DNA of 24,412 bases from an uncultured Treponema sp. (lineage in GTDB: Bacteria > Spirochaetota > Spirochaetia > Treponematales > Treponemataceae). Below are positions 1-7,080 of this stretch, piece after piece. The translations under genes were made by a program, and so were the position numbers. A model generated the notes under the pieces. The model was not told the origin of the DNA and searched no databases. It saw only the letters and a program-made list of their open reading frames with translations. The DNA lies in the NCBI GenBank assembly GCA_937885175.1, contig CAKZZO010000146.1, forward strand, positions 1-24,412. Reading direction: 5' to 3'. Numbering within the stretch: the stretch's first letter is position 1; each line of letters opens with the position of its first letter.

Positions 1-163
1 GTGTCATCCTGCTTATTGGTGAACTGTCAAACAGAGCAAGACTTCCAGTCTCCATAACGTAGTCAAAACTACAAGGTTAGAACGGAATATCTTTCATAAG
101 ACACAGGTTTATTTTCCTAAATGATGCAAGATAATTCAATTACTTTAATATACGAGGTTAAGT
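1..163. other. 5' flank of the window, no gene identified
   Basis: This leader lies before the first clear gene. It contains a 5-bp hairpin (GTAGT 59-63, CAAA loop, ACTAC 68-72) without a T run. One forward frame is open from position 3 to a TAG at 60-62 and could be the last 19 codons of an upstream gene, but that is too short to judge. I saw no convincing -35/-10 pair. Confidence 0.4.
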
Positions 164-808
164 ATGATAGTTTCTGATTTGATGAGCAAAGATGTGATTT
201 ATGTGAGTCCTGAGACATCGGTGACGGATGCCCGCGCATTGATGAACAAGGAAAACATAAATAAATTGCCAGTGCTTGACCATGACAATCGGCTGGTGGG
301 CATTGTAACAAAAAACGACCTGTCAAAGGCGGCCCCTTCCGAGGCGACAACCTTGGATATGTATGAGTTGAGTTATCTGCTTTCAAAACTTAAAGTGGAG
401 AAAGTGATGATAAAGCATGTTACCACCGTAGACCACAATGAAGTGATTGAGGAAGCCGCCCGCATTATGGCCGACAAGAACGTGGGCTGTCTTCCGGTAA
501 TGAATGGTGACTTACTGGTGGGCATTATCACTGAAAGCGATTTGTTCCATGCCTTTATCGAAATGTTTGGTGCCCGTCATCGCGGCGTGCGCTTTATGGG
601 TGACATTCAGGAAAAGCCGGGCGAACTGGCAAAAATCAGTCAGTCCATTGCGGAACTGGGCGGAAACATTGTTTCTATTGTCACAAGCGAAGGATGCGAT
701 GTTTCAAAACGCCGCATCACCTGCAAGGTAACGCAGGTGACGATGGAACAGATAAAAACCTTGCTGAAAAACATGGACGTGGAGCCAGTGGACATCCGCG
801 AGGTTTAA
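164..808 (+). CDS. CBS-CBS-ACT domain protein (AcuB-like)
   Basis: A 214-residue cytoplasmic protein with two CBS domains (about residues 1-56 and 77-134) followed by an ACT domain (about 141-213). Both CBS domains end with the typical LPV...GI(V/I)T...D pattern (T49/D52 and T123/D126). In this family such residues contact the ribose of adenine nucleotides. The ACT part begins at the VRFMGDIQEKPGELAKI stretch, typical of a small-ligand domain. The order matches proteins annotated as AcuB-like or 'CBS and ACT domain-containing'. The ligand (AMP/ATP, S-adenosyl compound, amino acid) cannot be read from sequence, and there is no fused enzyme, so it probably acts as a regulator. The ATG at 164 has GAGG at 154-157, six bases upstream. 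It is first in a co-directional group with the 483-residue protein, EIIA and transketolase, with 36 bases to the next start. Confidence 0.88.
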   Translation: MIVSDLMSKDVIYVSPETSVTDARALMNKENINKLPVLDHDNRLVGIVTKNDLSKAAPSEATTLDMYELSYLLSKLKVEKVMIKHVTTVDHNEVIEEAARIMADKNVGCLPVMNGDLLVGIITESDLFHAFIEMFGARHRGVRFMGDIQEKPGELAKISQSIAELGGNIVSIVTSEGCDVSKRRITCKVTQVTMEQIKTLLKNMDVEPVDIREV

Positions 809-844
809 ATAGACGATTCGGAAAAAAAGCAGTACTTTAAATAT

Positions 845-2296
845 ATGGACTTTTCCGCTGACACGTTATTGTTGCATTTTCTCAGGACTTTTCGTGATCC
901 TTTTACGGCAAAGGAAATGTGTCGCTTTTTGCATCAGGTAGGAATTCAGGCTTCGGTAAAGGAAGTGGCTGAATATCTGGAGTCTGACCCTCTGATTTTT
1001 CCTCTGGAACACAAGTTGTATCTGACGCGGGCAGGTGCCTTTACCGGGCAGTTCTTTAGTTTTGTGCCTACGCCGCAGGAAATTGCCCAGCAGGTTGTGG
1101 TGCCTGGTGACCGCTGCATTCCCTTTGTGGACATGGAAATGCTTTCCTGTACGCTACAGTTTGAATACAGTGGTAAACTCCTTGAGCCGAAAATCTTTGA
1201 AACCGACTGCAACATGGCGCGGGAGCTCTTTTCATTCTTTGGCGATGAGTATTCTGCCCAGTACATTGCGGCAGATCCGGTAAACAAGCAGCTGAATCTG
1301 GCGGAAAAAGATTTTGAACTTCCTTCCCGGCTTTCTTTGACGGGTGTCTCCATAGAAAGAATCATGCGAGACTGTGACTTTAAGTATGGCGACCGCCTTT
1401 TGTGCCGCGTGGTCAACTGGGACAGGGGAATCATTGAAGTCTTTCCCTTGGTGACTCACAAGCATAATCCCATGCAGGTGGACAGCGAGGACATGGCACG
1501 GCAGCACTGGAATGACATGTTGGAAAAAGCCTTGCTGGAAACTTTTGACCGCTTAGGTCCCTGTGCCAGCATGGATGAACAGCTGGCCAATGTTTTTTAT
1601 GAGAATCGGAAAAAACTGTGCACGGCTGACTGTGGCTCAATCCATGAATTTCTGGATGCTTCCAAGAAAGTGTCTATGGAACTTTTCGGTGTGGAGACCC
1701 GCTTGTGGCGGCATGGCGAGGATGTGCCGGCGGTTGGTCAGTGGAATCGGCAGGACTTGGTGCGGGGACTGGATGGGGGGGTGCCTCTTTTTAATCTGCC
1801 TGACTATGTGATTGACTGCTTTATTCAGGATTCGCTCTATGAAAAAAAAGAAGACATTTCCGACCTGGTAAAAAAGATTATCCCCAAGTCCATGGAAATT
1901 TCACCTGAGGAAGAAGAGTTCTTTACATTGCAAATAATGCACAGAAATGCTATACTGCGGAAAAAGTATAACTGGTTTGCGGACTTTTCGCGCGGGTCAA
2001 TTCGGCACCGTGCCTTGGAATTGTATTCTGAAGTAGGTTCCCTGGTGTACGACATTGACTGTGCCAGCGACAAGTTGGAGCAGATGCCACAACAGGAACT
2101 CGTGACCCTTTCACAGTTGTTTACTCATGTTTCCCGCATGCTGGAGGCTCTTTCTTGTCTGAATGAAAATCTGGAAAGCGATGAGTATGCAATGCAGCTT
2201 TCTCTGGAAGGCATGGAATACAATTTTGAAGACATCCGCATTCCCTTGCTAGCGGCGATTGAGCGGTTACAGAGCGATCGCTTTAAGATTATCTGA
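845..2296 (+). CDS. conserved-looking protein of unknown function, 483 aa
   Basis: I do not recognise a named family. The protein is soluble, with no signal peptide or membrane segment. The first ~90 residues (FRDPFTAKEMCRFL..., then a second basic helix and a short beta pair) read like a winged-helix fold. The middle is mixed alpha/beta, with aromatic, Trp-containing stretches. The last ~90 residues look wholly helical and acidic, ending LLAAIERLQSDRFKII. No catalytic motif is evident. It lies between the CBS-ACT gene and the EIIA gene (23 bases to the latter) and is probably co-transcribed. The ATG at 845 lacks a good Shine-Dalgarno; the nearest purine run (GGAAAAAAAG) is about 15 bases away, so translation may be weak or coupled. 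The frame is intact across a G7 run (1775-1781) and an A8 run (1842-1849). A DNA- or RNA-binding regulator is possible but is inference only. Confidence 0.8.
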   Translation: MDFSADTLLLHFLRTFRDPFTAKEMCRFLHQVGIQASVKEVAEYLESDPLIFPLEHKLYLTRAGAFTGQFFSFVPTPQEIAQQVVVPGDRCIPFVDMEMLSCTLQFEYSGKLLEPKIFETDCNMARELFSFFGDEYSAQYIAADPVNKQLNLAEKDFELPSRLSLTGVSIERIMRDCDFKYGDRLLCRVVNWDRGIIEVFPLVTHKHNPMQVDSEDMARQHWNDMLEKALLETFDRLGPCASMDEQLANVFYENRKKLCTADCGSIHEFLDASKKVSMELFGVETRLWRHGEDVPAVGQWNRQDLVRGLDGGVPLFNLPDYVIDCFIQDSLYEKKEDISDLVKKIIPKSMEISPEEEEFFTLQIMHRNAILRKKYNWFADFSRGSIRHRALELYSEVGSLVYDIDCASDKLEQMPQQELVTLSQLFTHVSRMLEALSCLNENLESDEYAMQLSLEGMEYNFEDIRIPLLAAIERLQSDRFKII

Positions 2297-2319
2297 TTTA
2301 TTTTTTTTTCGGAGGCGGT

Positions 2320-2781
2320 ATGGGTATTGCGGTTAGTCTTTCAGAACTGATAAAAAAAGGTGGTGTATTTACCGATATTGAAGGCGCAACCCCGCCGGAA
2401 GTGTACAAGAATCTGAGCGAAGTTATTTCACTTCCTCCCTATGTTTCCAAAAATGAATTTATTGATGCTTTGTGTCAGCGTGAGATGGTGTTGAGCACGG
2501 CTGTGGGAAATGGTATTGCAATGCCCCATCCTCAGACTGCAATGATGAGAGATTCCTCTGAACAGAAGATTGCTGTCTGCTACTTGAAGCGGGCAATTGA
2601 TATGAATGCTCCTGACGGCATACGGGTGTCTGTGATGTTCGTTCTGATGACAAGCAATGTGCAGGCACACTTGCAGATAATTTCTTCTCTGGCAAAAGCC
2701 TTGCACCGTGATGAAGTAAAAAAGGCTTTGGAGCGCGGGGCAGGTTTGGAAGAACTGGTAAAACTTATTGATGGAAAATAG
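2320..2781 (+). CDS. PTS EIIA type-2 domain protein (PtsN/EIIA-Ntr-like)
   Basis: A 153-residue single-domain PTS_EIIA type-2 protein. The phospho-accepting histidine is His70 in the motif GNGIAMPH, the hallmark of the fructose/mannitol/nitrogen EIIA family. The later LMTSNVQAHLQIISSLAKAL stretch is the usual family helix. In the family, phosphate passes from PEP through EI and HPr to this histidine. Stand-alone copies without EIIB or EIIC are usually regulatory (PtsN-like) rather than transporters, and no EIIB, EIIC, HPr or EI is seen here. GGAGG at 2311-2315 is four bases before the ATG and directly follows a run of nine T. The gene sits immediately upstream of transketolase. This suggests, without proving, control of central carbon metabolism by phosphorylation state. 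Family assignment is secure; the specific role is not. Confidence 0.9.
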   Translation: MGIAVSLSELIKKGGVFTDIEGATPPEVYKNLSEVISLPPYVSKNEFIDALCQREMVLSTAVGNGIAMPHPQTAMMRDSSEQKIAVCYLKRAIDMNAPDGIRVSVMFVLMTSNVQAHLQIISSLAKALHRDEVKKALERGAGLEELVKLIDGK

Positions 2782-2792
2782 CGGGGGCAACG

Positions 2793-2810
2793 TGCTTGTT
2801 TGTTCAAGCA
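2793..2810 (+). other. small hairpin between the EIIA and transketolase genes
   Basis: TGCTTG (2793-2798) and CAAGCA (2805-2810) form a 6-bp stem with a TTTGTT loop in the 68-base gap before transketolase. No T run follows, so it is not an intrinsic terminator. It may be a mild attenuating or mRNA-stability element, or chance. Confidence 0.25.
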
Positions 2811-2834
2811 TCCTCACCGTCGTATTCATAGTAT

Positions 2835-2839
2835 GGAGG
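2835..2839 (+). promoter_or_regulatory. ribosome binding site that decides the transketolase start
   Basis: GGAGG ends one base before the ATG at 2841 but ten bases before the in-frame ATG at 2850. One base is too close for initiation, so 2850 is the better start. The product then begins MNLTGLN and has 656 residues. Confidence 0.65.
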
Positions 2840-2849
2840 CATGATAAAA

Positions 2850-4820
2850 ATGAATCTTACGGGTCTTAACGCCGTGGCAAGGACGATTCGCAGTCTTTCA
2901 ATTGATGCGATTCAAAAGGCAAAGTCTGGTCATCCGGGACTTCCCCTCGGTTGCGCAGAATTGGCTGCCTTGCTCTATGGCGAAATCCTTAAGCACAATC
3001 CGGCAGATGCAAAATGGCCTGACAGAGACCGCTTTGTATTGTCTGCAGGACACGGTTCTATGTTGTTGTATGCAGTCTTGCATTTGGCTGGCTACAAGGT
3101 TTCTCTTGATGACATTAAATCATTCCGCACGCCCGGGTCAAAATGTCCGGGGCATCCTGAATACGGTGTGACCGAAGGCGTGGAAAACACCAGTGGTCCG
3201 CTGGGTCAGGGCATTGCGGTGGCAGTTGGCATGGCAATGGCAGAAACTATGCTTGCTGCAAAATATAATACTGCCGCACATAAAATTGTAGACCATTACA
3301 CCTATGTTCTCATGGGTGAAGGATGCCTTGAAGAAGGCCTTTCTTCCGAAGCGAGCAGCCTGGCGGGTCACTTAAAACTGGGCAAGCTGATTGCCTTTTA
3401 TGATGAGAACAGAATCAGTATTGACGGTTCTACCGACATCACCTTTACCGAAGACATTGCAAAACGCTACGAGGCATACGGCTGGCAGGTTTTGAAGGGC
3501 AGCATGTATGATGTAGAGCAGATTGCAGGCTTGGTGGAAGAAGCAAAAAAATGTAGTGATAAGCCTACGCTGATTATGCTCAAGTCCGTTATCGGAAAAT
3601 TTGCTCCCAAGCAGGGAACGGCAAAAGTGCATGGAGAGCCTCTGGGAGAAGCGGATGTTGCTGAAACAAAGAAAAACCTGGGCTTGAATCCCGAGGAATT
3701 CTTCTATGTAGACCCCCAGGCTCTGACCTATTTTGCAGATAAAAAAGCAGCCTTTGCCAAGCGCGAGGCCGACTGGCAGAAAGAATTTGACGCATGGGCA
3801 AAGGAAAACCCTGCCTTGGCAAAACAGTGGCAGGCTTCGTTTGAAGGCTCTGCTGATGGCGAGGAACTTGACCCTACTTACGAAATTGGCGCATCAGTTG
3901 CAACCCGTACTGCAAGCGGTGATATGATTAGTGCAATGGGGTTGAGCCATTCCTATCTGGTTGGTGGAAGTGCTGACCTGAAAGGCTCAAACAAAAGCGG
4001 CATGAAGTGTGATGGCGGCACCTATACGCCGGAAAATCGTGCAGGCCGCTCCGTTGAATTTGGTATCCGCGAATTTGGCATGGCAAGCGAAACCTTGGGC
4101 ATGACGGTGCATGGAGGCTTGCGGGCTTTCTGTGCAACATACCTTGTCTTTAGCGATTACATGCGTCCTTCAATCCGCCTTGCCGCCATTATGAAGCAAC
4201 CGGTTATCTATGACTTGACCCACGATTCCATTTTTGTTGGTGAAGACGGTGCAACCCATCAGCCGATTGAGCATTTGGCTTCGCTTCGTGCCATGCCCAA
4301 TGTACAGGTGTTGCGCCCAGGCGATGCGGAAGAGGTTGTTTCAGCATGGCATATCGCTATGGAAAGCAAGGATCATCCGGTTGTGCTTTCCCTGACGCGT
4401 CAGAATGTTCCAGTGTATGCAAAAGAAGACAAAGATTGGAAACATACTATCCGCAAGGGTGCCTATGTGGTAAAGACGGGAGCCGATACTCCTGACATTA
4501 CGGTGCTGGCAACTGGTTCTGAAGTGAATATGGCCTTGGAAGCGGCCAAGCTGGTGAGCGGAAAAACAGTTCGCGTTGTTTCTGTGCTTGACCGTGAACT
4601 TTTTGAATCGCAGGATGAGGCATTCCAGCAGAAGATTATGGGCGGTGCTAAGCGCGTGCTTGTGTGTGAGGCCGGTTCAAAATCTGGTTGGGAAGGCTTT
4701 GCCACAAGCAAGCGGGATTTGTTTACGCTGAATCAGTTTGGCGTGAGCGGCGAGGGTAAGGCAGTGGCAAAAGCACTGGGCTTTACCGCAGAAAAACTGG
4801 CAGACCTTTTGAATGCGTAA
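2850..4820 (+). CDS. tkt: transketolase
   Basis: Thiamine-diphosphate enzyme of the non-oxidative pentose phosphate pathway. It moves two-carbon units between ketose and aldose phosphates, linking glycolysis with ribose and erythrose synthesis. It is full length (656 residues from ATG 2850; 659 from ATG 2841). Numbering from 2841: the SGHPGLPLG motif with His31, GHGSM with His71, GPLGQG, the diphosphate/Mg region GEGCLEEG at 159-166 with Asn190 and Ile192, the pyrimidine-domain catalytic Glu411 in FGIREFGMA, and the substrate-binding HDS...GEDG.THQPIEH stretch (His461, Asp469, His473). All expected catalytic positions are present. One oddity is GEG where most transketolases have GDG, so the Mg-binding Asp is a Glu. 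It is last in the co-directional group and is followed at once by a strong terminator. Confidence 0.96.
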   Translation: MNLTGLNAVARTIRSLSIDAIQKAKSGHPGLPLGCAELAALLYGEILKHNPADAKWPDRDRFVLSAGHGSMLLYAVLHLAGYKVSLDDIKSFRTPGSKCPGHPEYGVTEGVENTSGPLGQGIAVAVGMAMAETMLAAKYNTAAHKIVDHYTYVLMGEGCLEEGLSSEASSLAGHLKLGKLIAFYDENRISIDGSTDITFTEDIAKRYEAYGWQVLKGSMYDVEQIAGLVEEAKKCSDKPTLIMLKSVIGKFAPKQGTAKVHGEPLGEADVAETKKNLGLNPEEFFYVDPQALTYFADKKAAFAKREADWQKEFDAWAKENPALAKQWQASFEGSADGEELDPTYEIGASVATRTASGDMISAMGLSHSYLVGGSADLKGSNKSGMKCDGGTYTPENRAGRSVEFGIREFGMASETLGMTVHGGLRAFCATYLVFSDYMRPSIRLAAIMKQPVIYDLTHDSIFVGEDGATHQPIEHLASLRAMPNVQVLRPGDAEEVVSAWHIAMESKDHPVVLSLTRQNVPVYAKEDKDWKHTIRKGAYVVKTGADTPDITVLATGSEVNMALEAAKLVSGKTVRVVSVLDRELFESQDEAFQQKIMGGAKRVLVCEAGSKSGWEGFATSKRDLFTLNQFGVSGEGKAVAKALGFTAEKLADLLNA

Positions 4821-4836
4821 AAACGCTTAGGAAAGA

Positions 4837-4877
4837 ATACCCCAAAAGTTGGCGACAATTTTTGGGGTATTTTTTTT
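4837..4877 (+). terminator. intrinsic terminator after transketolase, probably bidirectional
   Basis: ATACCCCAAAA (4837-4847) pairs perfectly with TTTTGGGGTAT (4860-4870) around a 12-base loop and is followed by seven T (4871-4877). It lies 17 bases after the transketolase stop and overlaps the stop codon of the convergent oxidoreductase gene. Read on the minus strand, the stem is followed by ATTCTTTCC, a weaker T-rich tail, so it may also end the opposite transcript. Confidence 0.92.
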
Positions 4878-5913
4878 ATGCACTGACAATTTCCTTTAAT
4901 TCTTCCAGTACACGCAAGTCTGAAATGGCTGCAGAAAGGGGGCTTGTCAGGCTTGCCTTTCCGTCCAGAAAATCAATGGCATTTTCTACCATGTTGGCAA
5001 AATAGCCAGTTTTTTTGGGAAAACGGATTGATTTTTCCCGAGCGAGTGAATAGAAGCCTGTGTAGAGGCGGCTTTCCTTGCGCACATAGCATTTTGCAAA
5101 ACCGTTTCCCAGGCATATGCGTCCAGTGGTGCCCAAAATATCTAGGGCAAAGGCAAAGAATTTGCTGCGGCCGCTCATGGTAAGGCTGATGGAGGGACAG
5201 ATGGGGGTGGCATAATGAGCGGTGAAGTTTCGCACGTCGCCTTTTTCGTCCTTGTAAAGTCCGGTTACTACGGGGGAGTTGAGCAAGGGGCTTTCTTGCG
5301 GGGCAGGAGCAAAGGATTCGAGCAAAAACTGTACGATGTCTACTAAATGGGTGCCGTCGTGGAGCAGGCTGTATTCTCCGGTGGATTCTTTTTCCTTGCT
5401 GTAGACGCGGAGTCCCGAAAAAAGATCGGCGCGAATCATCTGCAAGTCTCCAATGGTATGCATAAAGTCTCTGGCTATTGCGTAATCGCGGGCAAAGCGG
5501 CGTTCGTGGTTCACCATGACGGGCACATGGTTTGCTTCCGCACAGGACTTGATTTGCAATGCTTCTGCAACGCTGAGGGCAACGGGTTTTTCCAGAATGA
5601 CGAGGCGCGGTTTTGTCCGAATTGCCTTGAGACATTCGGTAAGGTGGGCGTCTTCGTTTACGGCGATGGTGATGATGTCCGTGTGGAGGGCTGCATACAA
5701 TTCGTCACTGGAAGAAAAGGCCTGCGCTTTGGGAAGCTGTTTTTTCCAGCGGGCGAGATTTTCGGCATTCGTGTCTGCGGCGGCGATAAGGCTTATGCGC
5801 TTGTTCTTGCAAAGGGCCATGGTGTGGGACGCAGGCTGCTCCCGCTTTTTGTCAAATCCCAGGGAAAAGCCGATGCGTCCGGTTCCGATGAGGGCTGCAG
5901 TGTACTGTTTCAT
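4876..5913 (-). CDS. Gfo/Idh/MocA-family NAD(P)-dependent oxidoreductase
   Basis: A 345-residue protein of the glucose-fructose oxidoreductase/inositol dehydrogenase/MocA family. The N-terminal Rossmann fold carries the dinucleotide motif G10-T-G-R-I-G15. The family lysine is Lys109 in the EKP motif (108-110). The C-terminal half has the substrate-site signature HDGTHLVDIVQFL (185-197), with Asp186 and His189 at the usual acid/base and metal-like positions. Members oxidise or reduce sugars, inositols, nucleotide sugars or biliverdin-like substrates. The substrate cannot be inferred, and no sugar transport or catabolic gene adjoins. It is transcribed toward transketolase and away from the fab operon, so it looks like a single-gene unit. 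No Shine-Dalgarno precedes the ATG, while a GATAAT hexamer ends five bases before it on the coding strand, so leaderless translation is possible. Confidence 0.9.
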   Translation of the reverse strand: MKQYTAALIGTGRIGFSLGFDKKREQPASHTMALCKNKRISLIAAADTNAENLARWKKQLPKAQAFSSSDELYAALHTDIITIAVNEDAHLTECLKAIRTKPRLVILEKPVALSVAEALQIKSCAEANHVPVMVNHERRFARDYAIARDFMHTIGDLQMIRADLFSGLRVYSKEKESTGEYSLLHDGTHLVDIVQFLLESFAPAPQESPLLNSPVVTGLYKDEKGDVRNFTAHYATPICPSISLTMSGRSKFFAFALDILGTTGRICLGNGFAKCYVRKESRLYTGFYSLAREKSIRFPKKTGYFANMVENAIDFLDGKASLTSPLSAAISDLRVLEELKEIVSA

Positions 5914-5945
5914 ACTTGATTATCGGAAAAAAATGCGGCGGGGTT

Positions 5946-6015
5946 TAGGGCGGCAGCCCTAGGCGAAGGGGGTGCGGCGCAACAGAAGTGCGGCGCAGGG
6001 GGAAGGCTTTCCCCC
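5946..6015. repeat. intergenic hairpin and direct-repeat cluster (REP-like)
   Basis: Two perfect hairpins flank a short direct repeat. The first is TAGGGC/GCCCTA (5946-5951, 5956-5961, GGCA loop). The repeat GTGCGGCGCA occurs at 5972-5981 and 5988-5997. The second hairpin is GGGGGAA/TTCCCCC (5998-6004, 6009-6015, GGCT loop). The stretch is far more G+C-rich than its surroundings, has no reading frame of interest and no T tail. It resembles extragenic palindromic elements; that is inference without a genome-wide search. Confidence 0.6.
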
Positions 6016-6033
6016 GCATGATGGCAGGGGCTC

Positions 6034-6062
6034 TTGCATAAAATGGCGGAGTAAGGTATAGT
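6034..6062 (+). promoter_or_regulatory. candidate sigma-70-type promoter of the fab operon
   Basis: TTGCAT (6034-6039) and TATAGT (6057-6062) are separated by exactly 17 bases. The -10 matches consensus at five of six positions, the -35 at three of six. The start would fall near 6069, about 44 bases before fabD. Confidence 0.5.
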
Positions 6063-6070
6063 TATAGCAG

Positions 6071-6097
6071 TATGACACTTTGACAGATTTTGTCATA
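6071..6097 (+). promoter_or_regulatory. palindrome at the fab promoter, candidate operator
   Basis: TATGACA (6071-6077), 13 bases, then TGTCATA (6091-6097) form a perfect 7-bp inverted repeat at the predicted start of transcription. A third TGACA half-site lies at 6081-6085. The position suits a repressor of fatty acid synthesis or a 5' mRNA hairpin. It does not match the FapR or FabT consensus as I remember them, so the binding factor is unknown. Confidence 0.45.
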
Positions 6098-6112
6098 AAG
6101 ATAGGAGATTCT

Positions 6113-7069
6113 ATGGCTAAGAAGTATGCTTTTTTGTTTCCGGGACAGGGTGCTCAGGCGCAGGGCATGATGAAAGATGTGTGCGATGCATTTCCTGAAG
6201 CACGTAAGGTTATTGATGATATTTCTGCAATTACAGGAAAGGATATCACCAGATTGTTGTGGGAAACGGAACAGACTGAACTGAACCGCAGCGATAACAG
6301 TCAGTTGGCAATTACTGCCGGAAGCCTTGCAGTGATGGCTGCTTTGAAGTCAAAGGGGATTGAACCCAGTGCGGCTATGGGATTTAGTCTGGGTGAGTTC
6401 CCGGCCTTGTATGCGGCGGGTATCCTTTCTTTTGAAGATGTGATTAAGATTGTCGTGCAGCGTGGAACTATCATGCAGAAGGTCTGCGAGGATATTGCTG
6501 CCGCAAATGAAGGACATGCACCGGGAATGACGGCTGTGCTTGGTCTTCCGCCTGAAAAGGTTGAGGAGTTGGCAAAGAGCGTAGAGGGTGCCTACGCCGC
6601 AAACATGAACAGCGTAAAGCAGACAGTTGTAAGCGGCACTTTTGACGGACTGGCAGCGGTGGAAGAAGCGGCTAAAAATGCTGGTGCCCGCAGAACTGTT
6701 CGTCTTGCTGTTGCAGGTCCTTTCCACTCACCGCTCATGCAGGCGGCTGCAGACGGATTTAAGGCGGCTCTTGAGCCTTACACATTCTGCGACCCCAAGA
6801 TTACGCTCTTTAGCAACGTAACTGGAAAGAAAGTGACTGAAGGGGCTCCTGCAAAGGCAAGTGCGGTAGACCACCTGACAAACCCGGTGCGCTGGACGGA
6901 TGAAGAAAAAGTCCTGGCTGATATGATTGCGGAAGATTCTGCAAACGAATGGGTATTGCTGGAAGTGGGACCTGGAAAAGTTTTGAGCGGCCTGTGGGGT
7001 CAGACGGAACTGGGTGCGACTTTGCCCTGTACGCCAATCAATACGGCAGAAGCAATTCAGGCACTGTAA
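6113..7069 (+). CDS. fabD: malonyl-CoA:ACP transacylase
   Basis: Transfers the malonyl group from CoA to acyl carrier protein, supplying the extender unit for type II fatty acid synthesis in the cytoplasm. The 318-residue product is normal for FabD. Family features: PGQGAQ near the N-terminus (Gln12 in the oxyanion-hole motif), nucleophile Ser92 in GFSLGE (the common GHSLGE with Phe for His), Arg117 in the QRG motif that holds the malonyl carboxylate, and catalytic His205 in GPFHSPLM. The start at 6113 is chosen because AGGAG (6103-6107) is five bases upstream and the protein begins MAKKYAFLFPGQG; a TTG 33 bases earlier has no ribosome site. First gene of the fab operon; its stop codon precedes the fabG ATG by 11 bases. 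Confidence 0.95.
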   Translation: MAKKYAFLFPGQGAQAQGMMKDVCDAFPEARKVIDDISAITGKDITRLLWETEQTELNRSDNSQLAITAGSLAVMAALKSKGIEPSAAMGFSLGEFPALYAAGILSFEDVIKIVVQRGTIMQKVCEDIAAANEGHAPGMTAVLGLPPEKVEELAKSVEGAYAANMNSVKQTVVSGTFDGLAAVEEAAKNAGARRTVRLAVAGPFHSPLMQAAADGFKAALEPYTFCDPKITLFSNVTGKKVTEGAPAKASAVDHLTNPVRWTDEEKVLADMIAEDSANEWVLLEVGPGKVLSGLWGQTELGATLPCTPINTAEAIQAL

Positions 7070-7080
7070 AGGAGAAGGGT

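Noticed and set aside
1..62. Short open frame ending in TAG at 60-62 that might be the tail of an upstream gene
   Set aside because: Only 19 codons are visible and another forward frame is open almost as long, so there is no basis for calling a gene.
2841..2849. ATG at 2841 as the transketolase start
   Set aside because: The GGAGG ends one base before it. The in-frame ATG at 2850 has a workable ten-base spacing, and the family-like sequence begins there.
4973..5962. Long alternative frames on both strands across the oxidoreductase gene
   Set aside because: They have no family features and biased composition expected of shadow frames; the minus-strand 4876-5913 frame has clear Rossmann and EKP motifs.
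6080..6085. Consensus TTGACA as a -35 box
   Set aside because: No -10-like hexamer lies 16-18 bases downstream; that position holds the fabD ribosome binding site.
6080..6112. TTG-initiated extension of FabD
   Set aside because: It lies inside the palindrome, has no ribosome binding site, and the FabD-like N-terminus begins at ATG 6113 after AGGAG.
6949..7080. Upstream extension of FabG overlapping fabD
   Set aside because: The extra residues are the +1 frame of fabD and unlike FabG; AAGGAG supports the start at 7081.
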